Below, one piece after another: positions 8,901-15,988 of a DNA stretch of 30,029 nt (its first letter is position 1; each line of letters opens with the position of its first letter). The notes under the pieces were generated by a model. That model ran no database searches. It saw nothing but the letters and a program-made list of their open reading frames with translations, and was not told the DNA's origin. Location: the NCBI GenBank assembly GCA_041569895.1, contig JBFFXF010000067.1, positions 1 through 30,029 on the forward strand, written 5' to 3'. This DNA comes from JBFFXF01 sp041569895. Its GTDB lineage: Bacteria > Planctomycetota > UBA8108 > JACQVS01. The position numbers and the translations under genes were made by a program.

Positions 8901-9812
8901 GAGGCCGCCGATCTCGATCTCCTCCTCGCAGACCGCGTCCGGCGCCACGTCGTTGCACAGGGCGCTGTCATCGACGGTCACCGAGAAGGTCCACGTGCCC
9001 GGCTGCTCGATGTTGAAGGTCGCGAACTCGAGCTCCTGCGGGCCGACGCCGAGCGTGGCGCCATCGGCGCTGCGCGCCGTGAACAGGTAGGAGATCGGAT
9101 CGCCCGAGTCGTCGGTGGCGCTGGCGCTGACGTTCCAGGCGCCGACGACGTCGCCTGCGAGCGGGCCCTCGACGAAGAGACCGGTGCAGTGCGTGTCGCC
9201 CTCGTCGGGGCACACCGGCGCCGACTCGAAGACTTCCACCTCGCCGAGCGAGAGCACCGTCGACTCGTCGTTGTTGCCCTGCCCGGCCGTGCCGGAGAGA
9301 TCGAGGTCGGGCAGCCGGAGAACGCGGACGAACTGGCCGGAGACGACGTCGCCGGCGAGGTCCTCGACGTTGACGACGAGGTTGTCCGGCCCGAGCGGGA
9401 AGGCGCCGAGGACGTTTTCGGGGTTGAGCAGGGCGTCGGGGTCCGGGGCGTCGGGGTCGGTCGTCTGGAAGAGGACGGTGACGCCGTCGGCGTCGAGGAT
9501 CTGCACGATGATGTCGCGCAGCCGCGAGCCGCAGCAACTGGTCCTGTTCCAGAGGATCACCAGCCCGACGTCGGTCTGCGCGCCGAGGTCGACTTGCCAG
9601 CTCGCCGGTCCCGGCAGGTCCGCCTGGGCCAGCGTGTGCGTGAAGTTGCCGAAGTTGCCGTCGACGCCGTTGGCGGCCGTGAAGCCGCCGAGTGTCGAGG
9701 ACTGCGTGGCGTTCTTGCCGAGCGCGAGGTTGTCCCCGAGCTGGGCGTGAGCGGTGGACGTGAAACAGGCGACCCACAACGCCGCCACGGCAAGAAGAAC
9801 GGTCCGTGTCAT
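5934..9812 (-). CDS. Giant secreted discoidin / PA14-like / dockerin protein
   Basis: The product is 1292 aa. A signal peptide spans residues 1-23 (ending STAHA). ATG 9812 is supported by GGGAG seven bases upstream. Layout: F5/8-type-C domain 29-196; PKD/Ig-like 201-302; a ~200-aa module 318-515; Fn3-like 520-605; a second copy of the module 618-818; Fn3-like 822-900; a second F5/8C domain 906-1086; PKD-like 1093-1196; and dockerin-like calcium loops 1202-1262 (RGDTTQDGVLNITDAV, DVNDDGDVNITDGI). Each ~200-aa module carries LVLGPFTH, NGDIGQ, TYVEYTG, GSDDGGQLW and WNRGGGWGLRL. The SDDG-x-LW core recalls PA14-type jelly-rolls, which often bind glycans. Both discoidin domains carry CC-x-SRLRDI, as does the one in the neighbouring CotH protein. 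No catalytic domain is visible, so a glycan-binding, adhesive or matrix role is inferred. Confidence 0.85.
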   Translation of the reverse strand: MTRTVLLAVAALWVACFTSTAHAQLGDNLALGKNATQSSTLGGFTAANGVDGNFGNFTHTLAQADLPGPASWQVDLGAQTDVGLVILWNRTSCCGSRLRDIIVQILDADGVTVLFQTTDPDAPDPDALLNPENVLGAFPLGPDNLVVNVEDLAGDVVSGQFVRVLRLPDLDLSGTAGQGNNDESTVLSLGEVEVFESAPVCPDEGDTHCTGLFVEGPLAGDVVGAWNVSASATDDSGDPISYLFTARSADGATLGVGPQELEFATFNIEQPGTWTFSVTVDDSALCNDVAPDAVCEEEIEIGGLEGFTDSAGRILTKAFLVLGPFTHGFGCNGPPAQLLGNHIANARIDCEYPEEGDQIDYDPAEAVSTGYIGPEADGIPSWRLLDDGSSDNGDIDLNGDIGQFNDVMSWIVTYVEYTGADPVSVDICLGSDDGGQLWLDEKNLINDSTCRGRGDCDVMVTAVIEPGVHRLAAAAWNRGGGWGLRLSLSDPALGPIVDDQAQFPEWVFHGPTRPTGFEPPECTACEAEPVTGLTCDIGPGGLTLEWENPAVTDPLTPTRIEIDGAEVATVPSDETSATVPTNLLPEGFFVASVIHCGGIPATCTPFETDASGNLLGSSFLVLGPFTHTHGCGGPAADLEGNHIAPSQIGCLYPEEGDEVEYDSFDPNVASTGYVGPTSDLGLPIVRRFDDGSPQDGAHDLNGDIGQRNDVVSFLITYVEYTGDDPTTLNVCFGSDDGGQLWVNDSLVHTNNVCRGVGDCQDSILIPVDGPGVLRFTAGAWNRGGGWGLRLQLQDEFFAPIVDDGDNDLWVFHGATRPDADFPCTIVPPVTIADCERTDTGDVELAWDNPPDQVDSIVITANGQIIEELPGDATTVTIGAADLPDADPVRICVENGSIPPACCLITDNVALGGTADQSTTLGGFTADRGINGNLGDFTHTLAGNGGLGPAIWEVDLGAPLPIRRIVVFNRGDGCCQSRLRDIVVSVHDISFRDDLPLDPTINEVTDAVFPLWEDAIFESEILNEENELGGGGTGGPPTLEVDLSDLAIEGQFVRVTRIPDRDLSGSGGAGNNDEGDVLQMGEVQVLSGTAATPCPEEGDADFADTTCDGLAITGPAGNGAGMYTATASATDATGDAIRYTFTADNGAGTVLSVGPQPGNSATFNLTNGTWTVTATVDDSRRCDDPTGSCSEVVNVGAVQVLFLRGDTTQDGVLNITDAVKVFGILFLGEPDIPCQEAKDVNDDGDVNITDGIRILGFLFLGQPAPAAPGHEDCGPDPAGSPDLGCESHPPCDA

Positions 9813-9970
9813 TGATAGCTCCCTGGTGGTTCCGGAGACCTCGGCTCGAAAGACCCGGGGCCGACTGTACCCAATCGCGGCGTCGAGTTGGAGGGAATTC
9901 CGGCGCGCGAGTTTTCGCCACTCCCCCGAGTGGCGGGTGCTATACTGCGGGGCGGGAGGCTCCCGCTCGC
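9813..9970. promoter_or_regulatory. Divergent intergenic region
   Basis: This 158 bp separates the starts of a minus-strand and a plus-strand gene, so it must carry promoters in both directions or lie inside longer leaders. A TATACT (9941-9946) is a possible plus-strand -10. A small palindrome, ccactc-cccc-gagtgg (9918-9933), lies just upstream and could be an operator. GGAGG at 9955-9959 is the ribosome binding site of the plus-strand gene. No clear -35 is seen for either direction. Confidence 0.35.
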
Positions 9971-12229
9971 ATGAAATCGATTGGCGTCACTTTCTGTATC
10001 GCGCTGCTCCTCTTGCTTCTTCTGCAGCGCGTGTCGGCCGACGAGCCGGTCTATCCAGGAGCGACCTGGGAGACGCGCGCCCCGGGAGAGGTCGGGCTCG
10101 ACGCCACCCGCCTCCGGGCGCTCGCCGCCCGTGTCGGCGGGCGCGGATGCGTGGTGCGTCACGGCTCCATGGTCTTCACCTGGGGTGACGTCTCGAAACG
10201 GGGCGACGTCGCGTCGGCCGCCAAGCCGTGGTACGCGCACTTCCTCTTCCGCGCCATCGAGGACGGCAAGATCGCGGACGTCGACGAGCGCGTCTCGCGC
10301 CGGGAGCCGCGCCTGGCGACGATCAACGCCGACCTCGAGCACAAGGACGCGGCGATCACGTGGCGCCACCTCGCCAACCAGACGTCGTGCTATCAGCTCG
10401 TCGAGAGACCCGGAACGGCGTTCGCCTACAACGACTGGCAGATGGCGCTCCTCTGGGACACGCTCTTCGTCAAGGTGTACGGCGCGACGTACGCGGACGT
10501 CGACGAGAAGGTGCTGCGCCCGCTGCTCGCGGACCCGCTCGGGTGCGAGGACCGGCCGACGATGATGGCCTTCGGGACCGGCGACCGGCCCGGTCGACTC
10601 GCGGTCTCGGTGCGTGACTTCGCCCGCTTCGGGCTCCTCTACCTGCGCGGCGGCCGGTGGAAGGGTCGCCAGTTGATCAGCCGAGAGCACGCGCGGCTCG
10701 CGGTCTCCAGCCCGTTGCCGAACTCGATTCCCCGCGCCGGCACGGAGGCCGCGGAGATGATCCCCGGCCAGCGGAGCATCGGCTCGCGCCGCGTGCCGGA
10801 CAACCAGACGGACCACATGGGCAGCTACAGCTGGCTCTGGTGGACCAACGGCGTCGATCGCGAGGGCGAGCGCCACTGGCCGGACGCGCCGGTCGACGCG
10901 TACGGCGCCTTCGGACACGGCGGGCGGCGCGCCATGGTCGTCCTGCCCTCGCTCGACCTGATCATCAGCTGGAACGACTCCGATGTGCGCGGTCGCGACG
11001 CCGAGAACGAGGTCCTCCGCATGCTCGTCGCGGCGGTGGTCGCGAGCGACGCCGATCCGGCCGACGCCGATCCGGCCGACGCTGATCCGGCCGACGCTGA
11101 TCCGGCCGACGCTGATCCGGCCGACATCGTGAGGGTCGACGACCGCGCATCGCTGGTCGAGGCGGTTGGCAAGGCGCGTCCCGGCACGCGGGTGCTCATC
11201 GCGCCCGGTCGCTATCGCGGTGGCCTCGCCTTCAGCGCGCTGCGCGGTGAGCCCGGCCGGCCGATCGTCATCGCCGGGACGGATCCCGCGGACCCGCCGC
11301 GAATCCAGGGACAGTCGGTCGGCATCTACCTCGGCGATCCGTCCTGGGTCGAGCTGCGCGACCTCGTCGTCGAGAGCGCCACCGGCAACGGCATCAACAT
11401 CGACGACGGCGGCTCGTTCGACAGCCCGGCGAGCCACATCGTGCTCGAGAACGTCCGCGTGCGCGACGTCGGGCCGGACGGCAACCGCGACGGCATCAAG
11501 CTCTCCGGGGTCACCGACTTCCGCGTCACCCGCTGCGTCGTCCAGCGCTGGGGGAGTCGCGGATCGGCGATCGACATGGTCGGATGCCACCGCGGGGAGA
11601 TCGAGTCGTGCGTCTTCAGCGAGGGGAGCGCGGGCGGCGCCAACGGAGTGCAGGCCAAGGGCGGCAGCCGGGCGATCACCATACGACGGTGTCGCTTCGA
11701 CGACGCCGGCGCCCGTGCGGTCAACATCGGAGGCAGCACCGGCCGGCAGTATTTCCGGCCGCGCCCGCAGGGCTTCGAGGCGCGGGAGATCGTCGTCGAG
11801 GACTGTGTGTTCAGCGGTTCGACGGCCCCGATCGCGTACGTCGGCGTCGACGGCGCCATCGTGCGTCACAACACCATCTACAGGCCGCGCGGGTGGGTGC
11901 TGCGCATCCTCCAGGAAACGCGCGCGGACGACTTCGTGCCGAGTCGACGCGGGGTCTTCACCCGCAACATCGTCGCGTTCCGCTCGGACGAGCTCCGCGC
12001 CGTCGTCAACGTCGGTCCGGGCACCGCGCCCGAGACGTTCGAGTTCGCCGAGAACGTCTGGTTCTGCATCGATCGGCCGGGGCGAACCCGGGAGCTGGTC
12101 TCGTCGCTTCCGACGGCCGAGCGCTCGGGCACTCATGGCGAGGACCCGCGTTTTGTCGACGCCGAACACGGTCGCCTGGAGCTGCGGCCGGACAGCCCGG
12201 TGCGGAACGCCGGACCGCGAGCGCCGTGA
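9971..12229 (+). CDS. Exported serine hydrolase (beta-lactamase fold) fused to a right-handed beta-helix domain
   Basis: The product is 752 aa from ATG 9971, preceded by GGAGG at 11-nt spacing and followed by a signal peptide (residues 1-23, ending RVSA). Residues about 30-355 are a class-C-beta-lactamase/serine-hydrolase domain. S82-A-A-K85 is the SxxK motif. Y153-N-D takes the place of the usual Y-x-N, with Asp in the third position. H316-G-G stands where KTG or HxG lies. Residues 360-384 are a DADPA repeat linker encoded by five 15-bp units. Residues 386-740 are a parallel beta-helix of the pectate-lyase/NosD type: it starts with a VRVDDRASLVEAVGKARPGTRVLIAPG segment and runs through repeated x-NI-x-V turns. 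Such helices bind or cleave polysaccharide, but no catalytic set can be assigned. Substrate and reaction are unknown. Confidence 0.85.
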   Translation: MKSIGVTFCIALLLLLLLQRVSADEPVYPGATWETRAPGEVGLDATRLRALAARVGGRGCVVRHGSMVFTWGDVSKRGDVASAAKPWYAHFLFRAIEDGKIADVDERVSRREPRLATINADLEHKDAAITWRHLANQTSCYQLVERPGTAFAYNDWQMALLWDTLFVKVYGATYADVDEKVLRPLLADPLGCEDRPTMMAFGTGDRPGRLAVSVRDFARFGLLYLRGGRWKGRQLISREHARLAVSSPLPNSIPRAGTEAAEMIPGQRSIGSRRVPDNQTDHMGSYSWLWWTNGVDREGERHWPDAPVDAYGAFGHGGRRAMVVLPSLDLIISWNDSDVRGRDAENEVLRMLVAAVVASDADPADADPADADPADADPADADPADIVRVDDRASLVEAVGKARPGTRVLIAPGRYRGGLAFSALRGEPGRPIVIAGTDPADPPRIQGQSVGIYLGDPSWVELRDLVVESATGNGINIDDGGSFDSPASHIVLENVRVRDVGPDGNRDGIKLSGVTDFRVTRCVVQRWGSRGSAIDMVGCHRGEIESCVFSEGSAGGANGVQAKGGSRAITIRRCRFDDAGARAVNIGGSTGRQYFRPRPQGFEAREIVVEDCVFSGSTAPIAYVGVDGAIVRHNTIYRPRGWVLRILQETRADDFVPSRRGVFTRNIVAFRSDELRAVVNVGPGTAPETFEFAENVWFCIDRPGRTRELVSSLPTAERSGTHGEDPRFVDAEHGRLELRPDSPVRNAGPRAP
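11048..11122 (+). repeat. Five in-frame 15-bp tandem repeats forming the interdomain linker
   Basis: Five consecutive copies of gacgcYgatccggcc encode (DADPA)5 exactly between the serine hydrolase and beta-helix halves. Units 1-2 have C and units 3-5 have T at the variable position, which suggests stepwise duplication. Unit length is a multiple of three, so copy-number change would alter linker length without breaking the frame. Confidence 0.95.
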
Positions 12230-12313
12230 GGGCTCTCGGCCGCCTCGCGCAGGATTGGTGAAGGACTGCCTGAATAGACATTCAACTCAACGCTTTTCGC
12301 AGGGGAGGCACCC

Positions 12314-13456
12314 ATGCTCGAGTCACACTCACTGGCCACGGGATACACGCTCGCGCGCCGCGCGTTCGCCAGCGTGCTTCTGGTCGCGCTCTTCGCGTCG
12401 CTTGCCCCGTCGAGCCTCGCGGACTCCGGCGTCCAGCGGCGTCTCTACCTGAGCACGCCCGACGGCGCCCAGTCGGAGGGCCGCTCGGGGACCGGCATTC
12501 TGATCTTCGATATCGACAACGGGCACCGGTTCGTGCGTCGCATCGACATGCCGATCTTCAAGGAGGGGTTGCGCGGCTTCACGGGCTCCGCCGCCACGCA
12601 CTGCGTCTACTACTCGACGACGAACCGGCGGCTCGGGTGTTTCGATCTCGAGGCGGAGCGGGTGCTCTGGGAGAAGACCTACCCGGCCGGCTGCGACCGC
12701 TCGTCGATCACGCCGGACGGCAAGAAGCTCTACGTGCCAACCGGCTGGTGGTACTCCGGTGACGACGCCGGCTTCCTCGTGGTCAACGCAGAGAACGGCG
12801 AGCTCCTCAAGCGGATCCCGGTCGGGCCGCGCGCGCACAACAGCATCGTCAGCCTCGACGGGCGCTTCGCGTTCCTCGGCACGACGACGATGCTGACGAT
12901 CTTCGACACGAAGGACGACTCGATCATCCGCCAGATCAAGGACGTCGGCGAGCGCGGCGTCTTCCCGTACACCGTCGACAGCCGAAACCGCACCGCCTAC
13001 GTCTGCCTCGGCGCCCACGTCGGCTTCGACGTCGTCGACCTCGAGGAGGGCAAGCGGCTGCACCGTGTCTTCGCCGGCGAGGAGCCGATCGAGCACCGCA
13101 CGCACGGCGCCGGGCTCACCCCGGACGGCTCGGAGCTGTGGATCAGCGACCAGAAGGGTCGCAAGCTGTTCATCTTCGACGCCACCAAGATGCCGCCAGC
13201 CCCGCTCGGTCACGTCGAGCTCTCGCAGGGTGGACACGGCTGGGTCTGCTTCAGCCTCGATGGCAAATACGCGTGGTGTCACACGCCCGACGTCTTCGAC
13301 GTCAAGAGCCGCAAGCGCGTCGCGGTCCTCAAGGACGAGAAGGGCACGCCGGTGAGCAGCTCGAAGTTCATCGAGGTGCACTTCCGCGACGGCAAGGTCG
13401 TCACCATGGGGAACGAGTTCGGCCTCGAGCGCAAGCAGCGGGAGGTCGAGCGCTGA
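12314..13456 (+). CDS. Exported YncE/YVTN-like beta-propeller protein
   Basis: The product is 380 aa. GGGGAGG at 12302-12308 supports ATG 12314. Residues 18-36 (FASVLLVALFASLAPSSLA) are the hydrophobic core of an export signal. The rest is repeated beta-propeller blades: ILIFDIDNG, LGCFDLEAERVLWEK, SSITPDGKKLYVPTG, FLVVNAENGELLKRI, SLDGRFAFLG, GFDVVDLEEGKRLHRV, GLTPDGSELWISD and SLDGKYAWCHTPD. This is the TPDG/YVTN pattern of the YncE family. Such proteins are periplasmic or extracellular scaffolds or ligand binders without known catalysis. It lies 84 bp downstream of the hydrolase/beta-helix gene and may be co-transcribed with it. Its stop codon is only 7 bp from the convergent stop of the cytochrome c gene. 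Confidence 0.8.
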   Translation: MLESHSLATGYTLARRAFASVLLVALFASLAPSSLADSGVQRRLYLSTPDGAQSEGRSGTGILIFDIDNGHRFVRRIDMPIFKEGLRGFTGSAATHCVYYSTTNRRLGCFDLEAERVLWEKTYPAGCDRSSITPDGKKLYVPTGWWYSGDDAGFLVVNAENGELLKRIPVGPRAHNSIVSLDGRFAFLGTTTMLTIFDTKDDSIIRQIKDVGERGVFPYTVDSRNRTAYVCLGAHVGFDVVDLEEGKRLHRVFAGEEPIEHRTHGAGLTPDGSELWISDQKGRKLFIFDATKMPPAPLGHVELSQGGHGWVCFSLDGKYAWCHTPDVFDVKSRKRVAVLKDEKGTPVSSSKFIEVHFRDGKVVTMGNEFGLERKQREVER

Positions 13457-13469
13457 GCGGCGCTCAGCG
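13451..13469. terminator. Hairpin holding both convergent stop codons
   Basis: A cgctgag stem (13451-13457) pairs with ctcagcg (13463-13469) around a 5-nt loop. The TGA of the plus-strand propeller gene lies in one arm and the TGA of the minus-strand cytochrome gene in the other. The symmetric, GC-rich hairpin could end transcription from both sides. The stem is short and lacks T-runs, so the function is inferred. Confidence 0.45.
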
Positions 13470-13940
13470 GATCTCGAGCAGCTCCTGGACGGTCCAGTAC
13501 GCGTGGCGATCACCGCTCTCGGCGCGGATGCGCGCCACGGTCTCCGGCGAGATCGGCGGTGCGCCTTCCGCGAAGCGACGCCGCACCCAGGTGAGCACGC
13601 CGGCGATCTGCTCGTCGGTCATCACGGCGCCGAAACCGAGCATCTCCCGGTCATAGGTGCGACCGGCGACCTCGATCGATCCGGTGACGCCGTGGAGGAC
13701 GATGCGCACGAGACGTCCCTCCGGACCGGCGACCCACGACGACCCGGCGAGCGGCGGACCGCCGCCATCGACGCCGAGCCCCTCGGGGTGGTGGCACGCC
13801 GCGCAGAACGCATCGAAGACCTGCCTCCCGCCGGCGGCGACCGGCTCGACGTCTCCATCGGAGCACCCGACGAGGCAGGCGAGGAGCGCAAGCGCCGCGG
13901 GAAGTCCGCGGAGCGAGTCGTTGTCCCGGCGCCTGCGCAC
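13464..13940 (-). CDS. Small lipoprotein cytochrome c
   Basis: The product is 158 aa with a GTG start at 13940 (a G-rich stretch upstream can serve as ribosome site). Residues 12-26 (LPAALALLACLVGC) are a lipoprotein signal with LVGC lipobox and lipidated Cys26. C46-A-A-C49-H50 is the single haem-c attachment motif, and M100 in REMLGFG is the likely distal ligand, as in class I cytochromes c. The C-terminal segment after GAPPISPETVARIRAE extends past the usual cytochrome fold. It would carry electrons at the outer face of the membrane. It follows the Gfo/Idh/MocA gene by 25 bp in the same direction, so the pair is probably one operon, and the cytochrome may serve an oxidation started by it or by a dehydrogenase elsewhere. 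Confidence 0.9.
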   Translation of the reverse strand: MRRRRDNDSLRGLPAALALLACLVGCSDGDVEPVAAGGRQVFDAFCAACHHPEGLGVDGGGPPLAGSSWVAGPEGRLVRIVLHGVTGSIEVAGRTYDREMLGFGAVMTDEQIAGVLTWVRRRFAEGAPPISPETVARIRAESGDRHAYWTVQELLEIR

Positions 13941-13965
13941 TGACGCGCCCCCGCCTGGCCTGGTT

Positions 13966-15369
13966 CTAAAACTGCCGCGCCCGCAGCGGCGTGCGGCGCG
14001 AGTCGTCGAGGGCGAGCTCGTCGACGCCCCAGCCCTGGCGGTAGCGCTTGTGGAGGAATCGTGTCGCCTCGGGCGCGTTCGGGAACTCGAGCTTCTCCGC
14101 GTTCCACTCGAGACGGCGCCACGGGAAGCGGACCGCGACGGTGCCGAGGAGGACGGTCTCGGTGAGCGGGCCGGCGTAGTCGAACGACGACGACGTCTTC
14201 CCCTCGCCCTTGCACGCGTTCGTCCACTCCATGTAGTGGTCCTTCGCGTCGACCAGGTCGACGGTGGCCTCGGCGAATTCGCCGGCAGGGAGCAGCACGG
14301 GGTTGCCGCCGTGCGGACAGAGGATGGTGCCCCGCTCGCCGATCAACAGGCAGCCGTTCGACGGCACCTTCTCCGAGTCGGCGAGCCCCGTGAGCGCGTG
14401 GTCCGGCTTGCGGCCGCCGTCGTACCACGTCATGCGCACGGTGTCGCGAGCGGTGTACTCGGTGCCGGGGAACTCGAAGTGGATGATCTCCCAGCGCGGA
14501 TGGCTCTCCTCGTTCGGCGCGGGTCCGTCGGACCACACGCGACGCGGCGCGTCGAGCCCGAGGCTCCAGAAGACGGGATCGATGATGTGGCAGCCCATGT
14601 CGCCGAGCGCGCCGGTGCCGAAATCGAGCCAGCCTCGCCAGTTGAACGGGTGGTACGGGCCGCGACCTCGACGGCTCCCCTCCGCGGGTCCGACGTACGG
14701 CCGCGCCGGCGCGACGCCGAGCCAGAGATCCCAGTGCAGGTCGTCCGGCACCTCGCTCGTGCGCTCGGGCCGATCGATCCCCTGCGGCCAGATCGGCCTG
14801 TTCGACCACGCGTGCGCCTCGCGCACCTTGCCGACGACGCCGTCGCGGACGAGCCGCACGACGGTCGGGTAGCCGCGTCCGCTGTGTCCCTGGTTGCCCA
14901 TCTGCGTGACGACGCCGTAACGCTTCGCGAGCAACCGCATGCGGCGCGCCTCGACGATCGTGTGCGACAGCGGCTTCTGCACGTAGACGTGCTTGCCGAG
15001 CTGCATCGCCGACACCGCGGCCGGCGCGTGCATGTGATCGGGCGTCGACACCGTGACGGCGTCGATGTCGCCCTGCTCGAGCATCTTCCGCCAGTCGTGG
15101 TAGCGCCTGGCGTGCTCGTACCGCTGCGCCGCGCGACCGAGCGTGCGGTCGTCGACGTCACAGATGGCGACGACGTTCTGGCCCTTGGAGACCTCGGCGA
15201 TGTCGCTCGCGCCCTTGCCGCCGACGCCGACCGCCGCGATGTTGAGCTTCTCGTTCGGCGCCCCGCGGATGATCGACGCCAGCGGGAGCGCCGCCGTCGT
15301 CACGGCGACGCGCTTCAAGAAGGAGCGACGGCTGGTCGCCACGCGCGGCGAACGATCTCTTGGCTTCAT
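13966..15369 (-). CDS. Tat-exported Gfo/Idh/MocA family oxidoreductase
   Basis: The product is 467 aa. ATG 15369 is chosen because an AGAGGGA ribosome site precedes it and a twin-arginine signal (SRRSFLKR, Arg14-Arg15, then VAVTTAALPLASII) starts at once; the upstream extension is antisense-like. The Rossmann fold shows GVGGKG at 48-53 for NAD(P) binding. QKP at 131-133 stands in for the family's EKP, keeping the catalytic-type Lys132. GDMGCHIID lies in the central sheet domain. Family members oxidise or reduce sugars, inositols or related polyols, often with tightly bound cofactor. Planctomycetes carry many Tat-exported copies whose substrates are mostly unknown. It is probably transcribed with the downstream cytochrome c lipoprotein. 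The exact substrate cannot be read from sequence. Confidence 0.9.
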   Translation of the reverse strand: MKPRDRSPRVATSRRSFLKRVAVTTAALPLASIIRGAPNEKLNIAAVGVGGKGASDIAEVSKGQNVVAICDVDDRTLGRAAQRYEHARRYHDWRKMLEQGDIDAVTVSTPDHMHAPAAVSAMQLGKHVYVQKPLSHTIVEARRMRLLAKRYGVVTQMGNQGHSGRGYPTVVRLVRDGVVGKVREAHAWSNRPIWPQGIDRPERTSEVPDDLHWDLWLGVAPARPYVGPAEGSRRGRGPYHPFNWRGWLDFGTGALGDMGCHIIDPVFWSLGLDAPRRVWSDGPAPNEESHPRWEIIHFEFPGTEYTARDTVRMTWYDGGRKPDHALTGLADSEKVPSNGCLLIGERGTILCPHGGNPVLLPAGEFAEATVDLVDAKDHYMEWTNACKGEGKTSSSFDYAGPLTETVLLGTVAVRFPWRRLEWNAEKLEFPNAPEATRFLHKRYRQGWGVDELALDDSRRTPLRARQF

Positions 15370-15551
15370 GACTCGTCCCTCTGCTGCTCGCTGAGCCCGC
15401 GCAGCGGCCCACCCCGAAAGCGGGCGCGCCTCGCGTCGGCGTGAGAGTGCATCGTACTCGCCGTCGATCGTATGGTCCATGACGTCCCGGCCATCCCGGC
15501 CCCGGTCCTGTGCCGCTCGACTCCGCTGGCGACACTCTGCACGGATCTATA

Positions 15552-15765
15552 AGGAAGGCAGGAAGAAGAGGAAAGCAGGAAACGAGTGTACCTTGCGAGC
15601 GTCGTCGATCTCCAAGACGCGGTCGAGAAGCGAGAGTTGGTCGGGATTTGAACCATAGAGGCGAGGCGCTGCGCCAGCGCAGCGCTGCGCGAGAGCACAG
15701 AGACGCACAGATGAGTTTCCCATCAATCCAACCGTTTCCTGCCTTCCTGAGCTTCCTGCCTTCCT
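15552..15765. repeat. 214-bp unit bounded by 32-bp inverted repeats (R5)
   Basis: Positions 15552-15583 and 15734-15765 are inverted copies matching at 28 of 32 bases. Each arm is built from AGGAAGGCAGGAA-type purine tracts on one strand. The 150-bp interior includes degenerate cacagag-type repeats (about 15650-15710) and a perfect hairpin at 15666-15685. The size and terminal inverted repeats resemble a non-autonomous mobile unit. No target-site duplication is obvious, and the arms are low complexity. Confidence 0.75.
15666..15685. repeat. GC-rich perfect hairpin inside the inverted-repeat unit
   Basis: gcgctgcg (15666-15673) and cgcagcgc (15678-15685) are exact reverse complements around ccag. 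It lies near the middle of the 15552-15765 unit. Confidence 0.7.
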
Positions 15766-15988
15766 CATGAATCGTCTGACAGCAAACCTCCGAAGCCGAC
15801 TGTCCCTCCACGAGCTTGGAACTGTCCGCTGTCCAACTCCCCGGGAACTCACACCGCCCCCGTCACCGTTACAGAATAAACTGTCCGTCAGTCTCTCCCG
15901 GCTGTACCCTTCATCCCGGGCGTCTGGATAGTTGGAGTTCCTGCAGTCGAATCGAGTCGCGGGACGTCGGTCTCGCTGGAGGTTGGTC

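Larger units (their letters stand above)
15370..15988. other. Divergent intergenic region without a convincing gene
   Basis: This 619-bp gap between divergently transcribed genes contains an inverted-repeat-bounded unit (15552-15765) and, to its right, GC-poorer sequence (about 15770-15960) expected to hold the promoter of the plus-strand gene. Open frames crossing it on either strand have no recognisable domain and run through repeats or antisense sequence, so none is called. Confidence 0.6.

Noticed and set aside
5769..9815. Long plus-strand open frame (1348 aa) opposite the discoidin protein
   Set aside because: Its product is Arg/Asp/Val-rich with no domains and mirrors the codon bias of the real minus-strand gene, which has a signal peptide and clear domains.
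15648..15662. Possible tRNA T-loop (GGATTTGAACC-like sequence)
   Set aside because: The flanking bases do not form a T-stem, and no acceptor or anticodon arm can be drawn.
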